Assembly (NCBI GenBank): GCA_963704585.1 | Contig: OY969919.1 | Span: 3,224,001 to 3,288,000 of the forward strand | Length of the DNA stretch: 64,000 nucleotides | Direction of reading: 5' to 3' | DNA from: Bog-756 sp963704585 | Lineage (GTDB): Bacteria > Actinomycetota > Acidimicrobiia > Acidimicrobiales > RAAP-2 | Notes under the pieces: model-generated | The model's input: the letters and a program-made list of their open reading frames with translations, nothing else | Databases searched by the model: none | What the model was told of the DNA's origin: nothing | Translations under genes and position numbers: made by a program | In this document: positions 51,827 to 60,585 of the stretch, in pieces | Numbering within the stretch: position 1 is the stretch's first letter | Layout of the letters: the number at the start of each line of letters is the position of its first letter

Positions 51827-54756
51827 GCGTCACGGCGCCCGGACGCCCCGGCACGCGGCGTCGTCCGGCGACGCCGGCGGCCCGGTCGGTCGCGACGAGC
51901 GATCTGGGTGAAGGCGGGTCGCGTCCGGTCGCGCTCCGCCTTCTCTCCCTCGCCGCGCTCGTGACCCTGGTCGTGGTGGTGCCGATCGCCCTCCTCCGGC
52001 TCGGAGGTTCGCCCTTCGAGCATTGGTCGCTCGCTCAGGCGCGCCACGTCCTCGGGATCCACGAGCGACCGGACGCGCCGCTCGTCAGCCAGTGGCTCGA
52101 GCGCAGCGCGCTGCTGGTCGCGTGGCTGACCTGGGCCTGGATGACGGCATGCATCGCACTCGAACTGCGGTCCTGGCGGACCGGGCGGGGGGCGGCCCGG
52201 CTCCCGGGCAGCCGCACGATGCAGTCGGTCGCCGCGTGTCTGGTGGGGACGGCGCTGGCGCTCTCGGCGCCCGGGCGGTCATACGGCTCACCGGGGGTCA
52301 CCGTTACGGCGCGCCCGACCCAGGGTTTCGCACTCGGCGGCGTGCTCCGGGTGATCGACGACGCGCCTGTGCACTCGGCCGGCCCGTCGCCCACACCGGT
52401 CGCGCTCGCTCGACGGCGGCCGCCGGGACCTCGGTCGGAGGTGTCCCGCACGACGAGTGCGGCTGCGACGGTCCACCTGGTCGGACCGCGCGAGACGCTC
52501 TGGTCGGTGGCCGCGCTCCGACTGGGCTCGGCCCTCCGTTGGCGTGAGATCGCCGCCCTCAACTACGGGCGGCCGCAGTCCGACGGCGGAGCACTCACCA
52601 CGCGGCACTGGATCGAGCCGGGGTGGACCCTGCTGCTCCCCGACGGGGAAAGCGTCGCCGGCTCGCCACCCGGTGGGGACGGCCACCCCGCGACGGGGGA
52701 GCGTCCGGGCGACCCACCACCGTTCGCCCCGTTCGGTCAGGCTCCGGTCGCCCCGGTCGGCGGGAGCATCGTGAGTGCCGGCGTCGTCGACCTCCTCGAT
52801 CGGCTCCGGCGGGTCCAGCAGCGTCACCGCCTGGCCGGTCGCAGGATCGCGATGCCTGCAGGTCCGCAGGTGGCGCTCGAACGGCGGCTCCGTGCAGGCG
52901 GCGATCCCCAGGGTGTCCGCGACGTCGACGCCACGCTGCGGACGTTCGACCGCATCTGTGCGGTGCGCGGTCTCGATCCGGGGCTCGTGCTCGCCGTCCA
53001 TCTGGGGGACGAGGCCGTCGACCTGCTCCTCGGCGAACCGCTCACGCCCGACGCCGATCTCCGGCCGTTCGTGCCGTCGTCCGACGGCAGGCGACTCCGC
53101 ATCGCGCGCGATGCGCTGTCGGCCCCGGGGCGCGCCGGCCACTCCGATCGGCCGGAGCGCTCGCCGGCGCCGGCGCTCGTGACGGCGGGGAGCACGGAGG
53201 ACGGGGTCCTCCTGGTCGACCTCGAGTCGCTCGGATCGCTCGTCCTCCACGGGGACCGTGCGGAGTGCCACGCGGTCCTGCGTGCGCTCGCCCTCGAGCT
53301 CGGCACGTCCTTCTGGGCCGGTCAGTTCGACGTCGTGCTGGTGGGCTGGGGCACCGGTGCCCGCCGGCTGCCGGGGGTCCGGACGGCCGAGCCCGAGGCA
53401 ATCCTCGACGAGCTCGCGCTCCGGCGGTTCCGCGGTGAGGCCGCACTGCGCGTGACCGGAGACGTCACCTTCCGCGTGGCCCGCAGCGAGGACGCCAGCG
53501 TTCGGTGGAACCCGCTGATCGTGCTCTGCGGGACGGAGACGCCGCCCGACATGCTCACGGAGGTCGTCCAGGGTGGTGATCCGCGGACGGGCATCGCAGT
53601 GCTGGTCGCCGACGTCGAGGGGGAGCTTCCGGTGGATCGTGCAGCAGCCCACCATCTCGACGCCGGCACCACCGATCGACCCGGCTCGCTCGAGCCCCTC
53701 GCGCTCGTCGTCTTCCCACCGCGGATCGCCGACCACGAGCTCGAGGGGATCGCCGGACTGCTCGAGACCGCGTCGGTCGAGGCTCCGAGCGAGGAGCAAG
53801 TCCCGCAGAACGGGCAAGCACCGCAGAACGGGCAAGCCCTGCCGAACGGGCGGGCCGGATGGAACGGGCGGGCCGAGCTCGTCGGCTCTCGCGCGGACTC
53901 GTCGAGGGTGGTGCCCTTCGTCGGCTCGCCGACGCGGACGGTGGATGCCGTCCTGCCCGCCGAGACGAGAGTGTCCGAGCCCCCCGGCATCGTCCCGGAC
54001 GAAACGGTGGAGGTCGAGGTGCTCGTCCTGGGCACCGTCGAGGTGAACGGCGCTTGCCGGGACTTCACCCGAGCGTGGGCGCGGGAGCTCGTCGTCTACC
54101 TCGCGGTGCATCCGACCGGCGCGTCCAACGAGGCCTGGGCGACCGCGCTGTGGCCCGACCGGCTCATGGCGCCCTCGAGCCTCCACTCGACGGCCTCGGT
54201 TGCACGTCGCGCGCTCGGAACGGCGAAGGACGGCACCGACCACCTCCCCCGCGCCCACGGCAGGCTCGCGCTCGGACCGACCGTCGGGACCGACTGGGAC
54301 CGGTTCGTCCGGCTCGCCGCGACCGATCGTCCCGACGATTGGCGGTCCGCGCTCGGCCTGGTCCGCGGACGCCCCTTCGACGGTCTGCGGGCGAGTGACT
54401 GGCCGATCCTCGAGGGCATCGCACCGGCGATCGAGTCCGCGGTCGTCGACGTGAGCGGACGGCTCGCGTCGCACCGGCTCGAGGTCGGGGATCCCGCCGG
54501 CGCCGAGTGGGCCGCTCGCAAGGGTCTGCTGGTGAGCCCGTACGACGAGCGCCTCTACCGGATCCTCCTGCGCGCTGCCGATCTCGACGGCAACCCCGCC
54601 GGCGTCGAGGCGGTCATGGCCGAGCTGGTCCGGGTCGTCGCAGACGACATCGAGCCGCTCGAGTCGGTCCACCCGGAGACGGTCGCCCTCTACCGGTCGC
54701 TCTCGCGGCGCGGCCGGTCGTCGCCGGCGCGCCGGTCACCACACCGCAGCTGCTGA
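51823..54756 (+). CDS. Membrane LysM-BTAD regulator of the Tad locus (977 aa)
   Basis: Two membrane segments (ALRLLSLAALVTLVVVVPIA; LLVAWLTWAWMTACIALEL) are followed by a LysM-like domain (VGPRETLWSVAALRLGSALR, about residue 222), a long middle region, a low-complexity linker with repeated PQNGQA units (about residue 655) and a C-terminal SARP-type part: VEVLVLGTVEVNGACRD with ARELVVYLAVHPTGASNEAW, then the BTAD repeats (AEWAARKGLLVSPYDERLYR). This architecture recurs at the end of actinobacterial Tad operons and may couple wall sensing to transcription; mechanism unknown. GTGA overlap with the TadG gene. Confidence 0.8.
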   Translation: MSVTAPGRPGTRRRPATPAARSVATSDLGEGGSRPVALRLLSLAALVTLVVVVPIALLRLGGSPFEHWSLAQARHVLGIHERPDAPLVSQWLERSALLVAWLTWAWMTACIALELRSWRTGRGAARLPGSRTMQSVAACLVGTALALSAPGRSYGSPGVTVTARPTQGFALGGVLRVIDDAPVHSAGPSPTPVALARRRPPGPRSEVSRTTSAAATVHLVGPRETLWSVAALRLGSALRWREIAALNYGRPQSDGGALTTRHWIEPGWTLLLPDGESVAGSPPGGDGHPATGERPGDPPPFAPFGQAPVAPVGGSIVSAGVVDLLDRLRRVQQRHRLAGRRIAMPAGPQVALERRLRAGGDPQGVRDVDATLRTFDRICAVRGLDPGLVLAVHLGDEAVDLLLGEPLTPDADLRPFVPSSDGRRLRIARDALSAPGRAGHSDRPERSPAPALVTAGSTEDGVLLVDLESLGSLVLHGDRAECHAVLRALALELGTSFWAGQFDVVLVGWGTGARRLPGVRTAEPEAILDELALRRFRGEAALRVTGDVTFRVARSEDASVRWNPLIVLCGTETPPDMLTEVVQGGDPRTGIAVLVADVEGELPVDRAAAHHLDAGTTDRPGSLEPLALVVFPPRIADHELEGIAGLLETASVEAPSEEQVPQNGQAPQNGQALPNGRAGWNGRAELVGSRADSSRVVPFVGSPTRTVDAVLPAETRVSEPPGIVPDETVEVEVLVLGTVEVNGACRDFTRAWARELVVYLAVHPTGASNEAWATALWPDRLMAPSSLHSTASVARRALGTAKDGTDHLPRAHGRLALGPTVGTDWDRFVRLAATDRPDDWRSALGLVRGRPFDGLRASDWPILEGIAPAIESAVVDVSGRLASHRLEVGDPAGAEWAARKGLLVSPYDERLYRILLRAADLDGNPAGVEAVMAELVRVVADDIEPLESVHPETVALYRSLSRRGRSSPARRSPHRSC

Positions 54757-54797
54757 TCCCGCTCGCGGCGGTTCCGCGGCCCGCGCTGCGCGCCGGC

Positions 54798-55832
54798 TCA
54801 GAGGACGAGCTCGGCGATCGTCTGCAGGGTCTGCGGGTCGCCGTTGACGAGCAGGGTCGTCGCGATCGACTCGCGCCACCCCTCGAGGTCGTCGCGGATC
54901 TTCTCCTTCGGCCCGATGAGCGCGGTGTCCTCGATGAGCGAGGTCGGGACGGCGGCCGCGGCCTCGTCCTTGCGACCCTCGAGGTAGAGCTCCTGGACCT
55001 TGGAGGCCTCGGCCTCGTACCCCATGCGCGCGAAGACGTCGAAGTGGAAGTTCATCGACTTCGCGCCCATGCCCCCGATGTAGAGCGCGAGGTAGGGGCG
55101 CATGCTGTCGGCGGCGGCCTCGAGGTCGTCGGTGATGGTGACCGGGGCGAAGGCGATGACCTCGAAGTCGTCGGCCGAGTGGCGAGCGCCGGGCCGGGCG
55201 AACCCCTCGGCGAGCGCCGGCTCGAACGCCTTGACCGCGTTGGGCGAGAAGAAGATGGGGAACCAACCGTCGGCGATCTCGGCCGCGAGCGCGACGTTCT
55301 TCGGCCCCTCCGCGCCGAGGACGATCGGGATCTCGGTGCGCAGCGGGTGGACGATCGGCTTGAGCGGTTTCCCGAGTCCGGTCCCGCCCGGGTAGGGGAG
55401 GGGGTAGTGCGGGCCGTCGTTGGTCACCGGAGCCCCCCGCGCGATCACCTGGCGCACGACGTCGAGGTACTCGCGGGTCCGGGCGAGGGGCTTCTCGAAC
55501 GACTGGCCGTACCACCCCTCGACGACCTGCGGGCCGGAGACCCCGAGGCCGAGCACGAAGCGGCCGCCGGTCAGGTGGTCGAGGGTGATCGCCGCCATCC
55601 CCATCGCGGTCGGCGTGCGGGCGGAGAGCTGGCAGAGCGCGGTCCCGAGGCGGACCGTGCCGGTCCGGCTGCCCCACCAGGCGAGGGGGGTCAGCGCGTC
55701 GGAGCCGTAGGCCTCGGCGGTCCAGACCGAGTCGAAGCCGAGCCGCTCGGCCTCCGCGACGAGCGCGGGCGCGTTCGCGGGCGGGCCGGAACCCCAGTAG
55801 CCGAGCTGCAGGCCGAGCTTCATGTCCTTCAT
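54798..55832 (-). CDS. LLM-class F420-dependent oxidoreductase (344 aa)
   Basis: Luciferase-like monooxygenase fold: MKLGLQLGYWGSGPPANAPA, then SVWTAEAYGSDALTPLAWWG, ITLDHLTGGRFVLGLGVSGP and IPIVLGAEGPKNVALAAEIA, matching actinobacterial LLM class F420 enzymes. It faces the end of the Tad operon across 41 bp. The steroid genes to the right suggest a redox step on a steroid or lipid, not proven. Confidence 0.85.
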   Translation of the reverse strand: MKDMKLGLQLGYWGSGPPANAPALVAEAERLGFDSVWTAEAYGSDALTPLAWWGSRTGTVRLGTALCQLSARTPTAMGMAAITLDHLTGGRFVLGLGVSGPQVVEGWYGQSFEKPLARTREYLDVVRQVIARGAPVTNDGPHYPLPYPGGTGLGKPLKPIVHPLRTEIPIVLGAEGPKNVALAAEIADGWFPIFFSPNAVKAFEPALAEGFARPGARHSADDFEVIAFAPVTITDDLEAAADSMRPYLALYIGGMGAKSMNFHFDVFARMGYEAEASKVQELYLEGRKDEAAAAVPTSLIEDTALIGPKEKIRDDLEGWRESIATTLLVNGDPQTLQTIAELVL

Positions 55833-55916
55833 GGGTTCCTCCCCCCGACGGTGCTCGCGGTCGACCCTAGCCCTGTGCCCGGGCGCCTCCCCGCCGGCGG
55901 GCCGGGGCGACCGTCC

Positions 55917-56814
55917 TCACCGGTAGGCGGCGATGATCGTCTCGGCGAACCGCTCGCAGGCCGCGATGCGCGCCCGGCGCCCGGCGCTCGGACTCGGACT
56001 CGCCCTCCCTCGGGAGGACGGCCATCCACGGCGCGCACAGCAGGTCGGTGACGCCCGCGTCCTCGAGCCGGTGGTAGAGGTCGAGGTCGGGGAGGGCGTG
56101 GACGGCCAGATAGATCGAGAACGGCTCGCTCGCCCGTCCCGCCGCCTTGACGGCGTCCTGGATCCGCCCGACCTGCGCGAACGCGTCGTCGGCGGGAACC
56201 GCCCCGGTGTTGATCCATCCGTCGCAGAGGGTCGACGCGCGCCGGATCGCCGGCTCCGAGTCGCCGCCGCCGAGGATGGGCACCGGCTCGGACGGTGACG
56301 GGTTCATCTGGCAGGCCGGCACGTCGTAGTGGGTCCCGTGGTACTCGACCCACCCGCCCCGCCAGAGCGCGCGCAGTGCGGGGATCATGTCGTCGAGGCG
56401 CTTGCCGCGGTTGGTGAACTCCTGGCCGGTCAGGAGGTACTCCTCCTTGCACCACCCGACCCCGACGCCGAGCCGGACCCGGTTGCCCGAGAGCACGGCC
56501 GCGGTCCCGACCGACTTGGCCACCGTGATGAGATCGCGCACCGGCGCGACGTAGACGCCGGTGGTGAAGGTCAGCGTCGAGGTCACTGCTGCGGCGGCCG
56601 AGACCAGGCACATCGGATCGGGCCACGCCGTCTCCTTCTCCCAGAAGGGCGAGCCGTCCGGCGCCTTCGAGTAGGTGTAGCGCGACGAGAGCTCCCTCGG
56701 GTTGAAGAGGTGGTCCGAGAGGTAGATCCCGGAGTACCCCATCCCGTCGCAGGCGGCCGTGAGGCTCAGCACCTCGTCGACCGGGAGGAAGGTGACCGCT
56801 TGGTGGAATCGCAC
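55917..56814 (-). CDS. Second LLM-class F420-dependent oxidoreductase, frameshifted at the C-terminus
   Basis: The protein starts MRFHQAVTFLPVDEVLSL and has SGIYLSDHLFNPRELSSRY, VAPVRDLITVAKSVGTAAVL and RLGVGVGWCKEEYLLTGQEF, typical LLM motifs. Near 55.98 kb an extra base in a GGCGCCGGGCGCG run breaks the frame. The expected end (ARIAACERFAETIIAAYR) lies in the neighbouring frame with its stop at 55917. GTG 56814 begins 13 bp after the P450 stop, so it is in one operon with the P450. Confidence 0.8.
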
Positions 56815-56827
56815 GACGCGGTCCGAC

Positions 56828-58054
56828 TCAGCCGACCGGCGCGGACGGCGTGAACGCGACCGGGATGTGCTTGACCCCGTTGATGAAGTTGGACCGCAGC
56901 CGCTGGACCTCGCCGTCGAGCCGGATGTCGGGCAGCCGGTCCAGCAGGCGGTCGAACATGACCTTGATCTCCATCCGGGCGAGGTTGGCGCCGAGGCAGA
57001 AGTGGGGACCACCGCCGCCGAAGGCCATGTGGTTGTTGGGGCTGCGGCCGATGTCGAAGCGGTCCGGATCGCTGAAGACCGACTCGTCCCGGTTCGCCGA
57101 GATGTGCCAGAACACGACCTTGTCCCCCTCTGCGACCTTCTGGTCGCCGATCATGACGTCGGCGACGGCCTGGCGGCGGAAGTGCATGACCGGCGAGACG
57201 AACCGCAGCATCTCCTCGATGGCCGACGGGAGGAGCGAACGGTCGCCGAGCAGTCGCTGCCACTCGTCGGGGTGGTCGAAGAACGCCACCATCGCGCCCG
57301 AGATGAGGTTGCGGGTCGTCTCGTTGCCGGCGACGGCGAGCAGGAGGAAGAAGAGGTCGAGCTCGAGCTGGTTGAGCGCGTCGCCGTCGATGTCGGCCCG
57401 GGTCAGCACGCTGAACAGGTCCTCGTGGGGGTCGAGCCGCTTCTTCGCGCATAGCTCGTCCGCGTAGGCGAACAGCTCCATCGACGCCTGGGTGCTCGCC
57501 TCCGGGGTGATCTGGTACTCGGGGTCCTCCGAGCCCACCATCCGGTTCGACCAGTCGAAGACCAGGTGACGGTCTTCCTGCGGCACGCCCATCAGCTCGG
57601 CGATGACCTGCAGGGGGAGCTCGGCGGCGATCTGCTCGACGAAGTCGGCGGATCCCTGCTCGCACACCGAGTCGAGGATCCCGTCCGTCGCGGAGACGAC
57701 GCTCGCCTCGAGGTCGCGGATCATCCTCGGGGTGAAGCCCTTGTTCACCAGGCGCCGGTAGCGGGTGTGCATCGGCGGGTCCATGTTCAGCATCATCATC
57801 CGCTGCTGCCCGAGCACCTCGTCGTCGAAGTCGTGGAAGAGCGTGGCCGCCCGGTACGACGAGAAGTGCTCGTAGTCGCGGTTGACCGTGACGCAGTCGT
57901 CGAAGCGGGTCACGGACCAGAAGCCCTCGGCGAACCCGTTGGGATCCGGGTGCCACTGCACCGGTGCTTCGCGCCGCAGCCGGGCGAACCACTCGTGGGG
58001 CACGTGTTCGACGAAGTTTCCGGGGTCGGCGAGGTCGATGTCGCCCAGCTCCAT
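56828..58054 (-). CDS. CYP125-like cytochrome P450 (408 aa)
   Basis: The haem loop is FGGGGPHFCLGANLARMEIK, K-helix IEEMLRFVSP and I-helix AVAGNETTRNLISGAM. MMMLNMDPPMHTRYRRLVNK followed by GFTPRMI and FSSYRAATLFHDF resemble the CYP125/CYP142 group that oxidises the terminal carbon of sterol side chains. It faces the igr-like operon, as cyp125 adjoins igr genes in mycobacteria. Start ATG 58054 has a GGGAGA site; longer frames upstream are less likely. Confidence 0.85.
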   Translation of the reverse strand: MELGDIDLADPGNFVEHVPHEWFARLRREAPVQWHPDPNGFAEGFWSVTRFDDCVTVNRDYEHFSSYRAATLFHDFDDEVLGQQRMMMLNMDPPMHTRYRRLVNKGFTPRMIRDLEASVVSATDGILDSVCEQGSADFVEQIAAELPLQVIAELMGVPQEDRHLVFDWSNRMVGSEDPEYQITPEASTQASMELFAYADELCAKKRLDPHEDLFSVLTRADIDGDALNQLELDLFFLLLAVAGNETTRNLISGAMVAFFDHPDEWQRLLGDRSLLPSAIEEMLRFVSPVMHFRRQAVADVMIGDQKVAEGDKVVFWHISANRDESVFSDPDRFDIGRSPNNHMAFGGGGPHFCLGANLARMEIKVMFDRLLDRLPDIRLDGEVQRLRSNFINGVKHIPVAFTPSAPVG

Positions 58055-58150
58055 TGGGTCTCCCAGTCGGACGGACGTCGGCGCCGGTCGGCGGCGACGT
58101 GGCCACGCCCCGGTGGCGGGGCGGACGTGCCCCGTTGGCGGTGACGTTTC

Positions 58151-58164
58151 TAGAACGTGTATCA
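58151..58164. promoter_or_regulatory. KstR-like operator in the divergent P450/chsE2 gap
   Basis: TAGAACGTGTATCA fits the mycobacterial KstR consensus TnnAACnnGTTnnA with one mismatch (GTA for GTT). It sits in an AT-rich patch (58148-58177) of an otherwise GC-rich 324-bp gap between the P450 (58054) and chsE2 (58379). Such a site could control both directions. The rest of the gap shows no gene; the GGAGGGACGG before 58379 is the ribosome-binding site of chsE2. Confidence 0.5.
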
Positions 58165-58378
58165 ATTATCATACGGCAGCCGAACCGAGGCCTCCATGGA
58201 CGCGGACACCGCGGACGTGGAGCCGGCGGCACCCGTCCGGTGAGGCGGGGATGCTGGGGGTCGAGTGGGGGAGCGCGCGGCGCCCGCCTGCCCGGGTCCG
58301 TCGACGTCGGAGCGGACCGCTCGTGACGCGGCGAGCAGGTGGCAGAGCAGATGACACCGAATGGAGGGACGGAAGGGC

Positions 58379-59539
58379 ATGCACCTCGAAGAGACCGCTG
58401 AGCAGGGTGCCCTCCGCGCCGAGCTGCGCGCGTACTTCGCCGAGCTGCTCACCGACGACGTGCGTTCGGCGCTCGACGACGAGAGCGAGGGCGGGGAGGT
58501 CTACCGCTCGCTCGTCCGGCGGATGGGCAAGGACGGGTGGCTCGGCATCGGCTGGCCCAAGGAGTACGGCGGCCAGGGCCGCTCGACCGGCGACCAGTTC
58601 ATCTTCTTCAGCGAGGTCCAGCGGGCCCGGGCGCCGTTCCCGTTCGTGACGCTCAACACCGTCGGACCGATGATCATGCGGTTCGGCACCGACGAGCAGA
58701 AGAGCTTCTTCCTCTCGGGGATCCTCGCCGGTGAGATCAACTGTGCGATCGGGTACACCGAGCCAGGTGCCGGCACCGACCTCGCTTCGCTGCGCACTCG
58801 GGCGGTCCTCGACGGCGACGAGTGGGTGATCGACGGCAACAAGGTGTTCACGAGCGGGGCGGACCAGGCGGACTACATCTGGCTGGCGGTGCGGACCAAT
58901 CCCGATGCCCCCAAGCACAAGGGCATCTCGATCCTGATGGTGCCGACGTCCGCGACCGGGTTCTCGTGCACGCCGATCGTGACCGTGGGTGGCGTGGCGA
59001 CGACCGCCTCCTACTACGACGGCGTCCGCGTCCCGCGCACCGCGCTCGTCGGGGAGGTCAACGAGGGGTGGCGCCTCATCACGGGCCAGCTCAACCACGA
59101 GCGGGTCGGGCTCGCCGCGGTCGGCGCACTCGCCTTCCGCCTCTGGGACGAGGTCGCGGCCTGGGTGGTCGACGAGGGCTTCGCGGACGTCGCCTGGATC
59201 CAGGCCGACCTCGCGAGGACCTACGCGCTCATCGAGGCGCAGAAGCTGCTCAACTGGCGCATGACGGCGAAGGTGGCCGACGGTACGCTCGGCCCGGCCG
59301 ACTCCTCGGCGGTCAAGGTCTTCGGGACCGAGGCGACGGTCGAGATCTACCGCCGTCTCCTCGGCATCGTGGGTGCGGCCGGGTACCTGAGTCCCGGCTC
59401 GCCGGGCGCGGTGCTCCACGGCGAGCTCGAGCGCGCCGGTCGCCAGGCGCAGATCAACACCTTCGGCGGCGGGGTGAACGAGATCCAGCGCGAGATCCTG
59501 GCGATGGCGGGGCTCGGGATGAAGCGGGCGTCGCGGTGA
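58379..59539 (+). CDS. chsE2: Acyl-CoA dehydrogenase ChsE2/FadE29-like (386 aa)
   Basis: In mycobacteria ChsE1 and ChsE2 form a heterotetramer that dehydrogenates the three-carbon steroid side-chain CoA ester. Family marks here are RRMGKDGWLGIGWPKEYGGQ, CAIGYTEPGAGTDLASLRTR and INTFGGGVNEIQREILA, and the sequence resembles FadE29 closely in my recall. ATG 58379 (MHLEETAEQ) is preferred over ATG 58361 for its ribosome-binding spacing and the normal length. It heads a five-gene operon with four-base or one-base overlaps throughout. Confidence 0.85.
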   Translation: MHLEETAEQGALRAELRAYFAELLTDDVRSALDDESEGGEVYRSLVRRMGKDGWLGIGWPKEYGGQGRSTGDQFIFFSEVQRARAPFPFVTLNTVGPMIMRFGTDEQKSFFLSGILAGEINCAIGYTEPGAGTDLASLRTRAVLDGDEWVIDGNKVFTSGADQADYIWLAVRTNPDAPKHKGISILMVPTSATGFSCTPIVTVGGVATTASYYDGVRVPRTALVGEVNEGWRLITGQLNHERVGLAAVGALAFRLWDEVAAWVVDEGFADVAWIQADLARTYALIEAQKLLNWRMTAKVADGTLGPADSSAVKVFGTEATVEIYRRLLGIVGAAGYLSPGSPGAVLHGELERAGRQAQINTFGGGVNEIQREILAMAGLGMKRASR

Positions 59540-60585
59540 GCGCGACGGCCTCCACTCCGGCAGCCGGAAGCCCCGCGGAGCCGAGCGCCCCGGACGAGGA
59601 GCTCCGCTCGTACGTCGGCCAGTCGGCGGGCCCGCCGGTCACCGCCGTCGACGCGGTCAACCAGCCGATGATCCGTCACTGGGTCGAGGCGACGGGCGAC
59701 TGGAACCCCGTCTACGTCGACGTGGACGCGGCGGTTGCCGAGGGCTTCCCGGGGATCATCGCGCCCCCGACCATGCTCCAGGCGTGGACGATGCGCGGCC
59801 TTCGGGCCAGCCTCGAGGCGGACGCGTCCCGTGCCGCCGGCACGGTCTCGTCGGACTCGCCGTCCGACCGGCTGATGGCGACGCTCGACCGTGCCGGGTT
59901 CACCTCGGTCGTCGCGACCAACTGCGACCAGCACTACGTGCGGCCACTCGTCCTCGGGGACGTGCTCACCGTGCGCTCGGTGATCGACGACGTGTCCGGC
60001 GAGAAGGCGACCGGGCTCGGCCTCGGCCACTTCATCACGACCCGGCTCGAGTACACCGACCAGCGCGGCGAGCCGGTCGCGACGATGCGCTTCCGCATCC
60101 TCAAGTTCAAGCCGAAGACGGCGGCACCGAGCACCGAGACGGCGGCACCGCGGCCGAAGCGACCGCGCCCCGCCCTCACCCAGGAGAACCGGTTCTTCTT
60201 CGACGGCGCGCGTGAGCACCGGCTGCTCGTCCAGCGGTGCAGCAGCTGCGGCACCCTCCGCCATCCCCCTCGGCCGGCGTGCGCGACCTGCCGCTCGTTC
60301 GAGTGGGAGCCGTTCGAGGCGTCCGGTCGCGGCGTGATCTACAGCTACGTGGTCAACCACCACCCGCAGATCCCCGCGTTCGACTACCCGCTGGTGATCG
60401 CGCTCGTCGAGCTGGAGGAGGGGACCCGGCTCGTGGCGAACGTCACCGGCATGACACGCGAGACCGTGCGGATCGGCATGCCGGTCGAGGTCGGGTTCGA
60501 AGCGTTCGACGACGAGCTGACCCTGCCGGTCTTCCATCCGGCGCCCGGTGCAGTCTCGCCGGTCGAAGAGCCGAGGAGCAGCTGA
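59536..60585 (+). CDS. chsH2: ChsH2-like MaoC-DUF35 fusion (349 aa)
   Basis: Residues 25-200 are a MaoC-like hot-dog domain; where catalytic MaoC proteins have DxNPxH, this one reads TGDWNPVYVD with Tyr for His, as expected for the non-catalytic partner. Residues 215-340 are a DUF35 domain: zinc-ribbon CSSCGTLRHPPRPACATC and an OB-fold (GRGVIYSYVVNHHPQIPAFD). In Mycobacterium, ChsH2 pairs with ChsH1 to hydrate the steroid enoyl-CoA, and its DUF35 part binds Ltp2. GTGA overlap with chsE2. Confidence 0.88.
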   Translation: MSATASTPAAGSPAEPSAPDEELRSYVGQSAGPPVTAVDAVNQPMIRHWVEATGDWNPVYVDVDAAVAEGFPGIIAPPTMLQAWTMRGLRASLEADASRAAGTVSSDSPSDRLMATLDRAGFTSVVATNCDQHYVRPLVLGDVLTVRSVIDDVSGEKATGLGLGHFITTRLEYTDQRGEPVATMRFRILKFKPKTAAPSTETAAPRPKRPRPALTQENRFFFDGAREHRLLVQRCSSCGTLRHPPRPACATCRSFEWEPFEASGRGVIYSYVVNHHPQIPAFDYPLVIALVELEEGTRLVANVTGMTRETVRIGMPVEVGFEAFDDELTLPVFHPAPGAVSPVEEPRSS

